Assembly (NCBI GenBank): GCA_024642725.1
Contig: JAHEAO010000032.1
Coordinates: 1-36,483, forward strand
Reading direction: 5' to 3'
Source of the DNA: Paracoccaceae bacterium
GTDB taxonomy: Bacteria > Pseudomonadota > Alphaproteobacteria > Rhodobacterales > Rhodobacteraceae
DNA length: 36,483 nt
Below are positions 26,419-35,281 of this stretch, one piece after another. The notes under the pieces were generated by a model. It saw only the letters and a list, made by a program, of their open reading frames with translations. It was not told where the DNA came from and searched no databases. The first letter of the stretch is position 1; each line of letters starts with the position of its first letter. The position numbers and the translations under genes are program-made.

Positions 26419-27597
26419 CTACACCTTGCGCCGGGCTTTTCCGTTCAGCGCTGAAAAACCGATCAGGCCCAGAACGGAAAGCCCCGCCCCGGCAGTGAAG
26501 GTCGCTCCCGGCCCCAGCGCCTGCCAGAGCCAGCCGGCAAGAACGCTGGCGATCAACAGAGCCACGCCACTGACGAGGTTGAAGACACCGAACGCCGTGG
26601 CCCGGTATTCGAGCGGCGCTGTTTCGGCAACCAAGGCGGCCAGAACGCCCTGCGTCAGGCCCAGATGCAGCCCCCAGAAAGCCGCGCCCGCCATGACCTG
26701 ACCGGTGCCAGACGCCAGCGCCAGCAGCGTGTCGCTGAAGATCAGCACCATGAATCCCGCGATCAGCAGTCCTGACCGCCCAAAGCTGTCCGACAGGACG
26801 CCCGCCGGGTAGGATGCGAACGAGGCAACCGCGTAGATGATCACGAGGACCAGCGGCGCCAGCGCCAGCGCAAGACCATGATCCTCGGCCAAGAGGATGA
26901 CGAAGGCTTCACTGAACCGGGCCAGTGTCAGCACAGCGCCGACTGCAACGACGCCCCAGAAAGGCGCACCCATCCGGACGAGCGCCGCGCGGTCGAGTTT
27001 CATCTTCGGTGGCCGCTCGGTGTGGCGCTCGGGTTCCCGAACGAGGAGGATCAGGACCAGAACCGCCAGCACTCCGGGAACCACCGCGACCCAGAAGACC
27101 GCTCTGAAATCTCCGGCGAAAGCCCACATCAGGATCATTGCCAGCCCCGGTCCGACGAAAGCCCCGACATTGTCCAGCGACTGGCGCAGCCCGTAGGCCG
27201 CACCTTCCATGCCCTTTGGCGCAAGGTCACCCACCATGGCGTCGCGCGGAGCGCCCCTGATGCCCTTCCCGACCCGGTCAGCGAAACGCGCTCCAAGCAC
27301 CCATCCGGCGGTCGGGGCGAGCGCGAACATAGGCTTTGACAAGGTGCCAAGACCATAGCCCAGAACAGTCAGCGGCTTCCGCCGTCCCGTACGGTCGCTA
27401 ATCATGCCAGAGACCAGTTTCGTGATGTTGGCCGTCGCCTCACCAATGCCTTCGATCACTCCGACGGTGACGGTGCTGGCCCCCAGAACGGAGACAAGGA
27501 AAACAGGCATCAGCCCGTGGATCATTTCCGATGAGACGTCCATCAGCAGGCTGACGATGCCCAGCGCCCATATGCTGCGAGGAAGTTTTTGGGCCAC
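26419..27597 (-). CDS. Major facilitator superfamily transporter
   Basis: The 392-residue membrane protein has the twelve-helix MFS layout. The family loop motif after helix 2 is DRTGRRKPLTVLG. RVGKGIRGAPRDAMVGDLAP is a conserved cytoplasmic region, and the mid-protein break is at RPPKMKLDRAAL. The start is GTG at 27597 with AGAGG upstream. The gene follows pntB in the same direction, but a terminator separates them. The substrate cannot be read; many members of this branch are drug or small-molecule exporters. Confidence 0.9.
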   Translation of the reverse strand: MAQKLPRSIWALGIVSLLMDVSSEMIHGLMPVFLVSVLGASTVTVGVIEGIGEATANITKLVSGMISDRTGRRKPLTVLGYGLGTLSKPMFALAPTAGWVLGARFADRVGKGIRGAPRDAMVGDLAPKGMEGAAYGLRQSLDNVGAFVGPGLAMILMWAFAGDFRAVFWVAVVPGVLAVLVLILLVREPERHTERPPKMKLDRAALVRMGAPFWGVVAVGAVLTLARFSEAFVILLAEDHGLALALAPLVLVIIYAVASFASYPAGVLSDSFGRSGLLIAGFMVLIFSDTLLALASGTGQVMAGAAFWGLHLGLTQGVLAALVAETAPLEYRATAFGVFNLVSGVALLIASVLAGWLWQALGPGATFTAGAGLSVLGLIGFSALNGKARRKV

Positions 27598-27618
27598 GCC
27601 CGACCTCTACAAATGAAA

Positions 27619-27639
27619 GCCCCGGCACTTGGCCGGGGC
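27619..27639 (-). terminator. Intrinsic terminator of pntAB
   Basis: On the minus strand GCCCCGGC and GCCGGGGC form a perfect eight-base stem with a five-base loop, followed by the T-rich tail CTTTCATTT. It lies eight bases past the pntB stop and before the MFS gene. This is the best terminator in the window. Confidence 0.8.
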
Positions 27640-27646
27640 ATCTGGT

Positions 27647-29080
27647 TCAGTTGATCAGCGGCAAGAGGCTGTCCAGGCTGGCCTTGGCATCGCCATAGAA
27701 CATCCGCGTATTTTCCTTGTAGAACAGCGGGTTTTCGATGCCGGAATAGCCGGTACCCTGTCCGCGTTTACTGACGAACACCTGCTTGGCCTTCCAGCAT
27801 TCCAGAACCGGCATCCCCGCGATCGGGCTGTTCGGATCTTCTTGCGCTGCCGGGTTAACAATATCGTTCGAACCGATCACGATGGCCACATCCGTGGATG
27901 GGAAGTCCTCGTTGATTTCGTCCATCTCCAATACGATATCGTAAGGCACCTTGGCCTCGGCCAGAAGCACGTTCATGTGACCGGGAAGACGGCCTGCAAC
28001 CGGGTGGATGGCAAAGCGCACCTGCTTGCCGGCGGCACGCAGCTTGCGCGTCAGTTCCGCGACCGATTGCTGCGCCTGCGCCACTGCCATGCCGTAGCCC
28101 GGGATGATGATGACACTGTCGGCATCGTTGAGAGCGGCCGCCACACCGTCGGCGTCGATGGCGACCTGTTCCCCCGCGATCTCCATCGCGGGGCCGGCCG
28201 TATTGCCGAAGCCGCCCAGGATGACGCTGACGAACGACCGGTTCATCGCCTTGCACATGATGTAGCTCAGGATGGCACCCGAAGACCCCACCAGAGCACC
28301 GGTGACGATCAGCAGGTCATTGCCGAGCGAAAAGCCGATCGCTGCCGCTGCCCAGCCCGAATAAGAGTTCAGCATCGAAACGACGACAGGCATGTCGGCG
28401 CCGCCGATGCCCATGATCAGGTGGTATCCGATGAACAGGGCGGCCAGCGTCATCAAGAAAAGCGGCAGAAAGCCCCCGGTATTGAAGTACCAGATGAGAC
28501 AGATGACCGAGAGCGCTGCGGCGCTCGCGTTCAGCATATGCCCACCCGGCAGCTTTTCGGCCTTGGAGGTGACCTTTCCGGCCAGCTTGCCGAAGGCGAT
28601 GACAGAGCCGGTGAACGTCACGGCCCCGATGAAGACCCCGAGGAAAAGTTCAACCCTGAGGATCGACAGTTCAACCGGTGTCTTGTGCGCGAGGACGGCA
28701 GCGAAGCCTTCAAGCGCATGGCGCGCGTCCTCACCCATCGACAGGACGTTGCCCAGTTCGAGATGCGCGTTGTAGCCGACGAAGACCGCGGCCAGGCCGA
28801 CGAGCGAGTGCATCGCGGCGACAAGCTGCGGCATCTCGGTCATCTTGACGCGTTGCGCGACGTAGGTGCCGATGACACCGCCGCCCGCGACCAGCAGGAC
28901 AGACAGAAGCCACAGGCCAGACCCGGGACCCATCAGCGTCGCGAGAACCGCAAGCGCCATGCCGACGATACCGTACCAGACAGCACGTTTCGCACTTTCC
29001 TGACCGGACAGCCCGCCGAGCGAAAGGATGAACAGGACAGCCGCAACGACATAGGCGGCGGTGGTAAAACCGAATTCCAT
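27647..29080 (-). CDS. pntB: NAD(P) transhydrogenase subunit beta
   Basis: PntB (477 residues) is the membrane-plus-NADP(H)-binding subunit of the proton-translocating transhydrogenase, which makes NADPH from NADH using the proton gradient. The N-terminal part has about nine membrane helices with conserved polar residues in the proton path ([32 protein letters not shown]). The C-terminal domain III binds NADP(H) and shows [16 protein letters not shown], then [22 protein letters not shown] and [12 protein letters not shown]. The ATG at 29080 is 13 bases after the pntA stop. The terminator follows directly. Confidence 0.97.
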   Translation of the reverse strand: MEFGFTTAAYVVAAVLFILSLGGLSGQESAKRAVWYGIVGMALAVLATLMGPGSGLWLLSVLLVAGGGVIGTYVAQRVKMTEMPQLVAAMHSLVGLAAVFVGYNAHLELGNVLSMGEDARHALEGFAAVLAHKTPVELSILRVELFLGVFIGAVTFTGSVIAFGKLAGKVTSKAEKLPGGHMLNASAAALSVICLIWYFNTGGFLPLFLMTLAALFIGYHLIMGIGGADMPVVVSMLNSYSGWAAAAIGFSLGNDLLIVTGALVGSSGAILSYIMCKAMNRSFVSVILGGFGNTAGPAMEIAGEQVAIDADGVAAALNDADSVIIIPGYGMAVAQAQQSVAELTRKLRAAGKQVRFAIHPVAGRLPGHMNVLLAEAKVPYDIVLEMDEINEDFPSTDVAIVIGSNDIVNPAAQEDPNSPIAGMPVLECWKAKQVFVSKRGQGTGYSGIENPLFYKENTRMFYGDAKASLDSLLPLIN

Positions 29081-29093
29081 CTCTGCGGCCCCC

Positions 29094-30668
29094 TTAAGAT
29101 TTCTGGAACATGGCGAGCATGCGCCGGGTGACAAGGAAACCGCCGAAGATGTTTATCCCGGCCATGAAGATCGAAAGTGAGGCAAGAACGATCACGATGA
29201 ACGATCCCGATCCGATCTGCATCAGCGCCCCCAGAATGATGATCGACGAAATCGCGTTGGTGACCGCCATCAGCGGCGTGTGCAACGAATGACTGACGTT
29301 CCAGATCACCTGAAAGCCAACGAAGACCGAAAGCACGAAGACGATGAAGTGCTGCATGAAGCTTGCGGGTGCCACAAGGCCCACGCCCAGAAGCAGCGCC
29401 GCGCCGATCACCAGAAGCGTGACCTGGCTGCGGGTCTGTTTCTTGAACAGCGCCACTTCCTGCGCACGCTTCTCTTGGACTGTCAGTTCTTTCGGTTTTT
29501 CTTTCGGTTTCGCAGCGGCAATGGCCTGAATCTTCGGCGGCGGCGGCGGGAAGGTAATCGCGCCGTCATAGGTCGCGGTTGCGCCTCGGATCACGTCGTC
29601 TTCCATGTTGTGGTTGACCTTGCCGTCCTTGGCGGGCGTCAGGTCGGTCATCATGTGGCGTATGTTGTTCGAATAGAGCGTCGATGCCTGCGCCGCCATC
29701 CGGCTGGGGAAATCTGTATAGCCGACGACGGTGACGCCGTTAGGGGTGACGATTTTTTCGTCAGGCACCGTCAGGTCACAGTTTCCACCGCGTTCGGCGG
29801 CCAGATCGACAATTACGGAACCCGGCTTCATCATCTCGACCATGTCCTTGGTCCAGAGTTTGGGCGCCGGGCGACCGGGGATCAGCGCCGTGGTGATGAC
29901 GATGTCCATATCGGGCGCGAGTTCGCGGAATTTCTTCAGCTGTGCTTCCCGGAATTCGGGGCTGGAGGGTGCTGCGTAGCCGCCAGTGGCGGCCCCGTCC
30001 TGCGCAGCCTCGGCGAAATCGAGATAGACAAACTCGGCGCCCATCGATTCAATCTGTTCAGCCACTTCAGGCCGCACATCGAATGCATAAGTGATCGCGC
30101 CAAGCGATGTCGATGTCCCGATCGCGGCGAGGCCCGCGACACCTGCACCGACGACCAGAACCTTGGCAGGCGGCACCTTGCCGGCGGCGGTCACCTGCCC
30201 GGTGAAAAAGCGGCCGAAGTTGTTGCCGGCCTCGATGACCGCGCGGTAGCCGGCGATATTGGCCATCGATGACAGCGCGTCCATCTTCTGGGCGCGGCTG
30301 ATCCGAGGAACCATGTCCATCGCAATGACGTTCGCGCCCTTGTCCTTGGCCAGTTCCATCAGTTTTTCGTTCTGCCCGGGGTAGAAGAAGGAAATCAGGG
30401 TCTGGCCCTTTGTCAGCCGCTTGGCTTCCGCCTCTGACGGCGGGCGAACCTTGGCGACGATATCGGCGGCCTTCCAAAGGGCGGCGGCAGTTTTCACCAC
30501 CTCGACACCTGCGGCCACATACGCCGCGTCCGAGAACCCGGCAGCGGCCCCCGCGCCAGCCTCGATCACGCAGTCATAGCCCAGTTTCTGCAGCTGCTGG
30601 GCGCTGTCGGGGGTCATCGCAACCCGCGCTTCGCCCTCAAAAACCTCTTTCGGTGCCCCGATTTTCAC
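29094..30668 (-). CDS. pntA: NAD(P) transhydrogenase subunit alpha
   Basis: PntA (524 residues) is the NAD(H)-binding subunit with a short membrane part. Domain I starts [21 protein letters not shown] and has the NAD loop [39 protein letters not shown] and [18 protein letters not shown] are typical. The C-terminal part carries four membrane helices after residue about 420. The single-chain form resembles the E. coli one; many alphaproteobacteria split PntA in two. The start is GTG at 30668 with a GGGGACGGG ribosome-like site. It is the first gene of pntAB. A promoter must lie in the 103-base gap upstream. Confidence 0.97.
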   Translation of the reverse strand: MKIGAPKEVFEGEARVAMTPDSAQQLQKLGYDCVIEAGAGAAAGFSDAAYVAAGVEVVKTAAALWKAADIVAKVRPPSEAEAKRLTKGQTLISFFYPGQNEKLMELAKDKGANVIAMDMVPRISRAQKMDALSSMANIAGYRAVIEAGNNFGRFFTGQVTAAGKVPPAKVLVVGAGVAGLAAIGTSTSLGAITYAFDVRPEVAEQIESMGAEFVYLDFAEAAQDGAATGGYAAPSSPEFREAQLKKFRELAPDMDIVITTALIPGRPAPKLWTKDMVEMMKPGSVIVDLAAERGGNCDLTVPDEKIVTPNGVTVVGYTDFPSRMAAQASTLYSNNIRHMMTDLTPAKDGKVNHNMEDDVIRGATATYDGAITFPPPPPKIQAIAAAKPKEKPKELTVQEKRAQEVALFKKQTRSQVTLLVIGAALLLGVGLVAPASFMQHFIVFVLSVFVGFQVIWNVSHSLHTPLMAVTNAISSIIILGALMQIGSGSFIVIVLASLSIFMAGINIFGGFLVTRRMLAMFQKS

Positions 30669-30759
30669 GTATCCCGTCCCCTTTTCCTACGTTTCAGCGG
30701 ATTTGGTCCCCGCGTCATATCACCCCGCGTCAACTTCTCACAAGGCAATGAGCATCACT

Positions 30760-30771
30760 GTTTGCGCAAAC
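30760..30771. promoter_or_regulatory. 12-bp perfect palindrome upstream of pntA
   Basis: GTTTGCGCAAAC is self-complementary over all twelve bases. It lies directly before the stop codon of the preceding gene (TAA at 30772-30774), about 100 bases upstream of pntA. It could be an operator for pntA. I did not recognise the motif as a known site. Confidence 0.35.
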
Positions 30772-31218
30772 TTAAAGCCATCGGCGCGTTGATTCTGCCC
30801 ATTTGGCGAAATCCTCTCCGAATCCGGCCCTTAGCCGGGCTTCTTCGGGTTCGATGAAGCGCCGCGTGATCAGCCAGACAAAAGCCGGTATCACCGGCAA
30901 AGCGATAGGCACACCCCACCACAGGATCGCCCCGGTCAGGACCAGCGCGTCGCCGAGATAGATCGGATTCCGGCTGATCCTGAAAACCCCGGTGGCCACC
31001 AGCGCCGAAGGCTGGCGATGCGGAATGACCGTGGTGCGATGGCGCGCCATCTGGTAGACGGCGAGCAGCATCAGGACCAACCCCGCAAGGATCAGCAACG
31101 CCCCGGCTCCACGGAGCCAGACAGCGCTGAGCGTCAGCCCCGGCAGCCCGGAGGCAAGCCCCCAGCACAGCATCAGGCACCCGGTCAGCCAAATCGGTGG
31201 AAGATCCAGTACCCTCAC
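30772..31218 (-). CDS. Isoprenylcysteine carboxyl methyltransferase-family membrane protein
   Basis: This is a 148-residue inner-membrane protein with four likely helices, of the ICMT / phospholipid methyltransferase group. Its signature is PSALVATGVFRISRNPIYLG, the SAM-binding segment, followed by a helix and the C-terminal EEARLRAGFGEDFAKWAEST. Bacterial members methylate unknown small molecules or lipids, or are of uncertain activity. The start is GTG at 31218 after GGCCGGG; the metallo-beta-lactamase-fold gene ends 15 bases upstream, so the two may be co-transcribed. Confidence 0.88.
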   Translation of the reverse strand: MRVLDLPPIWLTGCLMLCWGLASGLPGLTLSAVWLRGAGALLILAGLVLMLLAVYQMARHRTTVIPHRQPSALVATGVFRISRNPIYLGDALVLTGAILWWGVPIALPVIPAFVWLITRRFIEPEEARLRAGFGEDFAKWAESTRRWL

Positions 31219-31233
31219 GACGACCCGGCCGGA

Positions 31234-32187
31234 TCATTCCCATTCCATTTCTTCAAAGACACGCCCCGCATTCTTGGTCGCCAGTTCTTCGAACGTATCA
31301 AGATGCACATAGGGCGACTGGTCAACATAATATGAGCCGGCAAGGTCCCCGCCCTCATCAATATGTTCGGCAATCTTTTCACGCAGGTAGACGAGATAGT
31401 CATGCGTGTAGCGCCGCACCTGATCCATATTGGTCGGATGGCCATGACCGGGGATCACGTAGACCGCTCCGAGAGGTTCGAATTTCTGTTCCCAGGTTTC
31501 GATCCAGCAAGAGGTGCAGGTATCGCCGAAGATCGGCAGCATGCGTTCATGAAATGCAATGTCGCCGGAGATCACCAGTTTCTGCTCTGGCAGCCAGACC
31601 TGAATGTCACCGGGGCTATGGGCCGGGCCCAGATGCAGGACCTCGATCCGCATGCCGCCCCGTTCGATGATGTATTCGTCCTCGAAAGTGATGGTTGGCC
31701 CGACAAGCGTCGTGCCCTCGGCCTTGTCGCGGTTGTAGACCCGCATACCGACAAGCGCGGCATCGCCATGTAAAGCGACCTCTTCCGCCGCATCGACATG
31801 GGCAAGGATATCCACGCCCTGCGCGGCCCAGTACGAATTGCCCAGCATAGCGTGGCCTTGCGCATTCTCGTTAATCACCAGAACGACCGGCTGGTCGGTG
31901 ACCGCCTTGATCTGCTCATGCAACGCCTCTGCCAACACCGCAGCAGCCCCGCCGTTGATCACGATCACGCCGTCGCCCGTCACGATGAACGACAGGTTGT
32001 TGTTGTGACCGCTGTTTTCGTAAGTTGGCGGGGCCGTGGCACCGATTGCCGACCAGACATTCGGAATCACCTCGACCGGCTTTGAGTAAAGCGCGCTTTG
32101 CGGATACTGGTCTGCAATATCCTCGCTGGCCATGACTGGCGCGGCAAGTGCGCAGGCTAACATAATCGACCGGATCGCGATGCTCAT
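31234..32187 (-). CDS. Secreted metallo-beta-lactamase-fold protein with an altered first metal motif
   Basis: This 317-residue protein has a signal peptide of about 20 residues (MSIAIRSIMLACALAAPVMA), so it should be periplasmic. The fold is clear: GDGVIVINGGA, HLGPAHSPGDIQVWLP (His190), ISGDIAF (Asp209) and VIPGHGHPTNMDQV (His248/His250). The usual first motif H-x-H-x-D-H-x-x-G-N reads N108-A-Q110-G-H112-A113-x-x-G-N, so three zinc histidines are missing and one shifted. It may bind one metal or none, or belong to a divergent subfamily. The ATG at 32187 has a strong GGAGGAG ribosome site. It is divergent from the kynurenine operon. Confidence 0.85.
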   Translation of the reverse strand: MSIAIRSIMLACALAAPVMASEDIADQYPQSALYSKPVEVIPNVWSAIGATAPPTYENSGHNNNLSFIVTGDGVIVINGGAAAVLAEALHEQIKAVTDQPVVLVINENAQGHAMLGNSYWAAQGVDILAHVDAAEEVALHGDAALVGMRVYNRDKAEGTTLVGPTITFEDEYIIERGGMRIEVLHLGPAHSPGDIQVWLPEQKLVISGDIAFHERMLPIFGDTCTSCWIETWEQKFEPLGAVYVIPGHGHPTNMDQVRRYTHDYLVYLREKIAEHIDEGGDLAGSYYVDQSPYVHLDTFEELATKNAGRVFEEMEWE

Positions 32188-32293
32188 GATGACTCCTCCT
32201 CATTCATATTCATCAAATCGAATGTTATAGAAAAGCGCAACCCCTTGCAGCGGCACCGCCTGCGGGTCACTCTGCCCGCCAAGTGGAGGGGAC
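32188..32293. promoter_or_regulatory. Divergent gap between MBL-fold gene and SDR-kynU-kynA operon
   Basis: This 106-base gap must hold both promoters. On the minus strand TATAAC (32224-32229) matches five of six -10 consensus bases and lies about 36 bases upstream of the MBL-fold start; no convincing -35 box is seen. The SDR gene has a strong GGAGG ribosome site. Shared control of the two units is possible. Confidence 0.4.
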
Positions 32294-33058
32294 ATGAGCG
32301 AGCATCTGAAAGGACAACACGCCTTGGTCACCGGTGGCGGAACCGGGATCGGACTGGCGGTCGCAAACGCGCTGGCGACGGCAGGTGCCGAGGTGACGAT
32401 CACCGGACGCCGCTTTGACGTGTTGAAAGAAGCCGCCACGGGCCAGCCGCGCCTGCACCCCGCCACGATGGATGTGACGGACGAGTCCAGCGTCGTTTCG
32501 GCAATCGCAAGCGCCGCGGCAGCGCGCGGCCCCGTGGCAATCTGCATTGCCAATGCCGGCATCGCCGAAGGCCGCGCCCTGCACAAGACCGACATGGCCT
32601 TCTGGCGACGGATCATGGCCACAAACCTTGACGGTGCTTACCTGACGATACGCGAATCCCTTACCACGATGCGCGGGCTGGACTGGGGCCGTGTCATCGC
32701 GGTCTCTTCCATCGCCGGGGTGCGCGGGTTGAAAGGCGCTCCCGCCTATACCGCATCCAAACACGGGCTGACCGGCCTGATCCGCGGGCTTTCCGAGGAC
32801 TATCTGGGCAGCTCCATAACCTTCAACGCGCTCTGCCCCGGCTATGTCGACACGCCAATTGTCGAACGGAATGTCACCGCGATTGCGAACCGCGCCGGGA
32901 TGACCGCCGAGGCCGCCTTGCAGGTGATGGTCGGCGAGAACCGGCACAAGCGGCTGATTGCCCCTGCCGAAGTCGCCGCCGCCGCGCTATGGCTGTGCAA
33001 TCCGGGCTCGGAAAGCGTGAACGGACAATGTATCGAAATTGCGGGCGGACAGGTCTGA
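32294..33058 (+). CDS. SDR-family NAD(P)-dependent oxidoreductase
   Basis: The 254-residue protein is a classical short-chain dehydrogenase. The cofactor loop is TGGGTGIG (residues 14-21), followed by ANAGIAEG, the catalytic SSIAGV serine and YTASKHG (Tyr and Lys four residues apart). NALCPGYVDTPIV is the usual C-terminal motif. The resemblance is to 3-hydroxybutyrate dehydrogenase-like SDRs, but the substrate is unknown. It is the first gene of an operon: its TGA overlaps the kynU ATG by one base (TGATG). That suggests a role in tryptophan or aromatic metabolism. Confidence 0.92.
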   Translation: MSEHLKGQHALVTGGGTGIGLAVANALATAGAEVTITGRRFDVLKEAATGQPRLHPATMDVTDESSVVSAIASAAAARGPVAICIANAGIAEGRALHKTDMAFWRRIMATNLDGAYLTIRESLTTMRGLDWGRVIAVSSIAGVRGLKGAPAYTASKHGLTGLIRGLSEDYLGSSITFNALCPGYVDTPIVERNVTAIANRAGMTAEAALQVMVGENRHKRLIAPAEVAAAALWLCNPGSESVNGQCIEIAGGQV

Positions 33059-34281
33059 TGTCCGCCGCTACAACGACAGACAGGGACAGCATGGATTTCG
33101 CGAAGACGAAGGCCCTTTTTCACCTTCCCGACGGGGTGATCTACCTTGACGGCAATTCGCTGGGACCGCTGCCCAGATCGGCTGCGGCAAGGGTCACGAA
33201 GGCGGTCACCGAGGAATGGGGCGAGATGCTGATCACCGGCTGGAACAAGGCCGGATGGATGGCTCAGCCCGCCGCGCTGGGTGACAGGATCGGGCGGCTG
33301 ATCGGTGCCCCCAATGGCAGCGTCGTGTTGGGCGACACGCTGTCGATCAAAGTCTATCAGGCTTTGGCCTCGGCACTGGAAATGCGACCGGACCGCAAGG
33401 TAATCCTAAGCGATTCCGGCAACTTCCCGACCGATCTTTACATGGCAGAAGGGCTGATCAGGTCGTTGGCGCAAGGTCATGAACTGCGCGTTGTTGCCCC
33501 GGAAGAGGTCGCGGCCAACATCAACGACAAGGTCGCGGCAACCATGCTGACGGAAGTGGATTACCGCACCGGCCGGCTGCACGACATGGTGTCGTTGACC
33601 GCGAAAGCCCACGCAGCCGGTGCGCTGGCAATCTGGGATCTGGCGCATTCGGCGGGGGCCTTGCCGGTCGATCTGACGGCGGCCAAGGCCGATTTCGCCG
33701 TTGGCTGCACCTACAAATACCTCAACTCCGGCCCCGGCGGACCGGCGTTCATCTATGTTGCCCCGGCACATGCAGACACGGTCCGCCCCGCCCTTTCCGG
33801 CTGGCTTGGGCACGAAGCGCCCTTTGCCTTCGATCTGGACTATCGACCCGGCCACGGGATCGAGCGGATGCGTGTCGGCACGCCCCCGGTCCTGCAAATG
33901 GCGGCGCTCGACGCGTCGATGGACATCTGGGACCGCGCCGACATTCAGGCGGTGCGCCTGAAGTCCATTGAATTGACAGAGCTTTTCATCGAATTGGTCG
34001 AACGCGATTGCCCCGGGCTGACGCTTGCTTCGCCGCGCGATCCGGCAAATCGCGGTTCGCAAGTCTCGTTCCATTTTGCAGAGGGCTACGCGGCGATGCA
34101 GGCGCTTATCGCGCGCGGCGTCATTGGCGATTTTCGCGCTCCCGATGTCATGCGATTTGGGTTCACCCCGCTCTACATCGATGAAGAAGACGTGCGTGGC
34201 GCAGTGCGCATTCTGGCAGATGTAGTCCGGAACGATCTGTGGGACCGCCCCGAATACAAGACCCGGGCACGGGTGACATGA
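33058..34281 (+). CDS. kynU: Kynureninase
   Basis: KynU is a PLP enzyme that cleaves kynurenine to anthranilate and alanine. The 407-residue protein starts after [18 protein letters not shown] with [17 protein letters not shown], the kynureninase start. [18 protein letters not shown] and [16 protein letters not shown] contact PLP, and the lysine is in [17 protein letters not shown]. The ATG at 33058 overlaps the SDR stop. KynA follows seven bases downstream. The longer frame from 32989 lies within the SDR gene. Confidence 0.97.
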   Translation: MSAATTTDRDSMDFAKTKALFHLPDGVIYLDGNSLGPLPRSAAARVTKAVTEEWGEMLITGWNKAGWMAQPAALGDRIGRLIGAPNGSVVLGDTLSIKVYQALASALEMRPDRKVILSDSGNFPTDLYMAEGLIRSLAQGHELRVVAPEEVAANINDKVAATMLTEVDYRTGRLHDMVSLTAKAHAAGALAIWDLAHSAGALPVDLTAAKADFAVGCTYKYLNSGPGGPAFIYVAPAHADTVRPALSGWLGHEAPFAFDLDYRPGHGIERMRVGTPPVLQMAALDASMDIWDRADIQAVRLKSIELTELFIELVERDCPGLTLASPRDPANRGSQVSFHFAEGYAAMQALIARGVIGDFRAPDVMRFGFTPLYIDEEDVRGAVRILADVVRNDLWDRPEYKTRARVT

Positions 34282-34288
34282 GGCCAAG

Positions 34289-35125
34289 ATGACCAATCCC
34301 GTCAATCCGGCAGACGATGGCGCGCAAATGTCCTTTGACGGGAGGATGTCCTATTCCGACTACCTGTCGCTCGACGCAATTCTGACCGCCCAGCATCCGA
34401 AATCCTCGGCGCATGACGAAATGCTGTTCATCGTTCAGCACCAGACCTCGGAGCTTTGGATGCGGCTGGCGATTCATGAGCTGACCTCGACCCGCGTGGC
34501 CCTGACCGAGGGGCGGATGCGGCAGGCCTTCAAGACGCTGACCCGGGTGGCGCGAATCTTTGAGCAGCTTAACGCGGCATGGGATGTCCTGCGCACGATG
34601 ACGCCCTCGGAATACACGGAATTTCGCCCAACGCTCGGTCAGTCCTCGGGCTTCCAAAGCTGGCAGTACAGGCTGATCGAATTCATGGTCGGCAACCGCA
34701 ACGCCGCGATGCTGAAGCCGCATGAACACCGGCCCGATCTTCTGGCCCGGCTACAGGCCGAGCTTGCCGAACCCAGTCTCTATGATCTTGCGATAAGGGC
34801 GCTGAATGCCGCCGGACTGCCTGTTCCGCAGGCAGTTCTGACCCGCGACCTGTCGCAGCCCTACCGCGCCGACGCGGGGGTCATGGCGGCATGGAAGGTG
34901 GTTTATGAAAACCCCAAAACCCATTGGGAACTCTACGAACTTGCCGAGAAGCTCGTCGATTTCGAGGATTATTTCCGCCGCTGGCGTTTCAATCATGTCA
35001 CCACCGTGGAACGGGTCATAGGTTTCAAGCGCGGCACGGGTGGCACCAGCGGCACCGCCTATCTTCGCCGCATGCTGGATATCGAAATATTTCCGGAACT
35101 CTGGCACCTCAGAACCGAATTGTAG
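34289..35125 (+). CDS. kynA: Tryptophan 2,3-dioxygenase
   Basis: KynA is a heme enzyme that opens tryptophan to N-formylkynurenine. The 278-residue protein shows the substrate-side histidine His51 in [30 protein letters not shown] is conserved, and the axial heme ligand is His236 in [12 protein letters not shown], followed by [11 protein letters not shown]. The ATG at 34289 is seven bases after kynU. The next step, kynurenine formamidase (KynB), is not encoded in the window. The operon ends here before a hairpin region. Confidence 0.97.
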   Translation: MTNPVNPADDGAQMSFDGRMSYSDYLSLDAILTAQHPKSSAHDEMLFIVQHQTSELWMRLAIHELTSTRVALTEGRMRQAFKTLTRVARIFEQLNAAWDVLRTMTPSEYTEFRPTLGQSSGFQSWQYRLIEFMVGNRNAAMLKPHEHRPDLLARLQAELAEPSLYDLAIRALNAAGLPVPQAVLTRDLSQPYRADAGVMAAWKVVYENPKTHWELYELAEKLVDFEDYFRRWRFNHVTTVERVIGFKRGTGGTSGTAYLRRMLDIEIFPELWHLRTEL

Positions 35126-35281
35126 GAAAAACGCTTCGGCGGTCTGCCCGGCGCGGGGGGCAATTCTTGCCGCCTCAATCCCGCCACGACCGGCTCTCAA
35201 ATCTGCCATGCCGGTAGCGCCTATTGGCGCCCGAGCCTGCCACGCGAATCGCGTCAGGCTGCAACTGGGCAACGCGGCGCT
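35126..35281. other. Gap between kynA and the RTX gene with several stem-loops
   Basis: This 156-base gap contains three inverted repeats: GGCAA-TTC-TTGCC (35159-35171), GCGCC-TATT-GGCGC (35217-35230) and a long stem at 35234-35260 listed separately. None is followed by a T-run. No open frame in it looks like a gene. It should include the RTX promoter or the end of the kyn transcript. Confidence 0.5.
35234..35260 (+). other. Strong stem-loop just before the RTX gene start
   Basis: AGCCTG and CAGGCT pair outside, with a two-base CC bulge, and ACGCG and CGCGT pair inside a three-base loop, giving eleven base pairs in 27 bases. It ends 22 bases before the RTX ATG. Without a T-run it is unlikely to be an intrinsic terminator; it could be part of the leader RNA or a Rho-related end. 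Confidence 0.5.

Noticed and set aside
27629-29131. Plus-strand open frame of 500 codons opposite pntB
   Set aside because: A shadow of pntB, with no recognisable domain.
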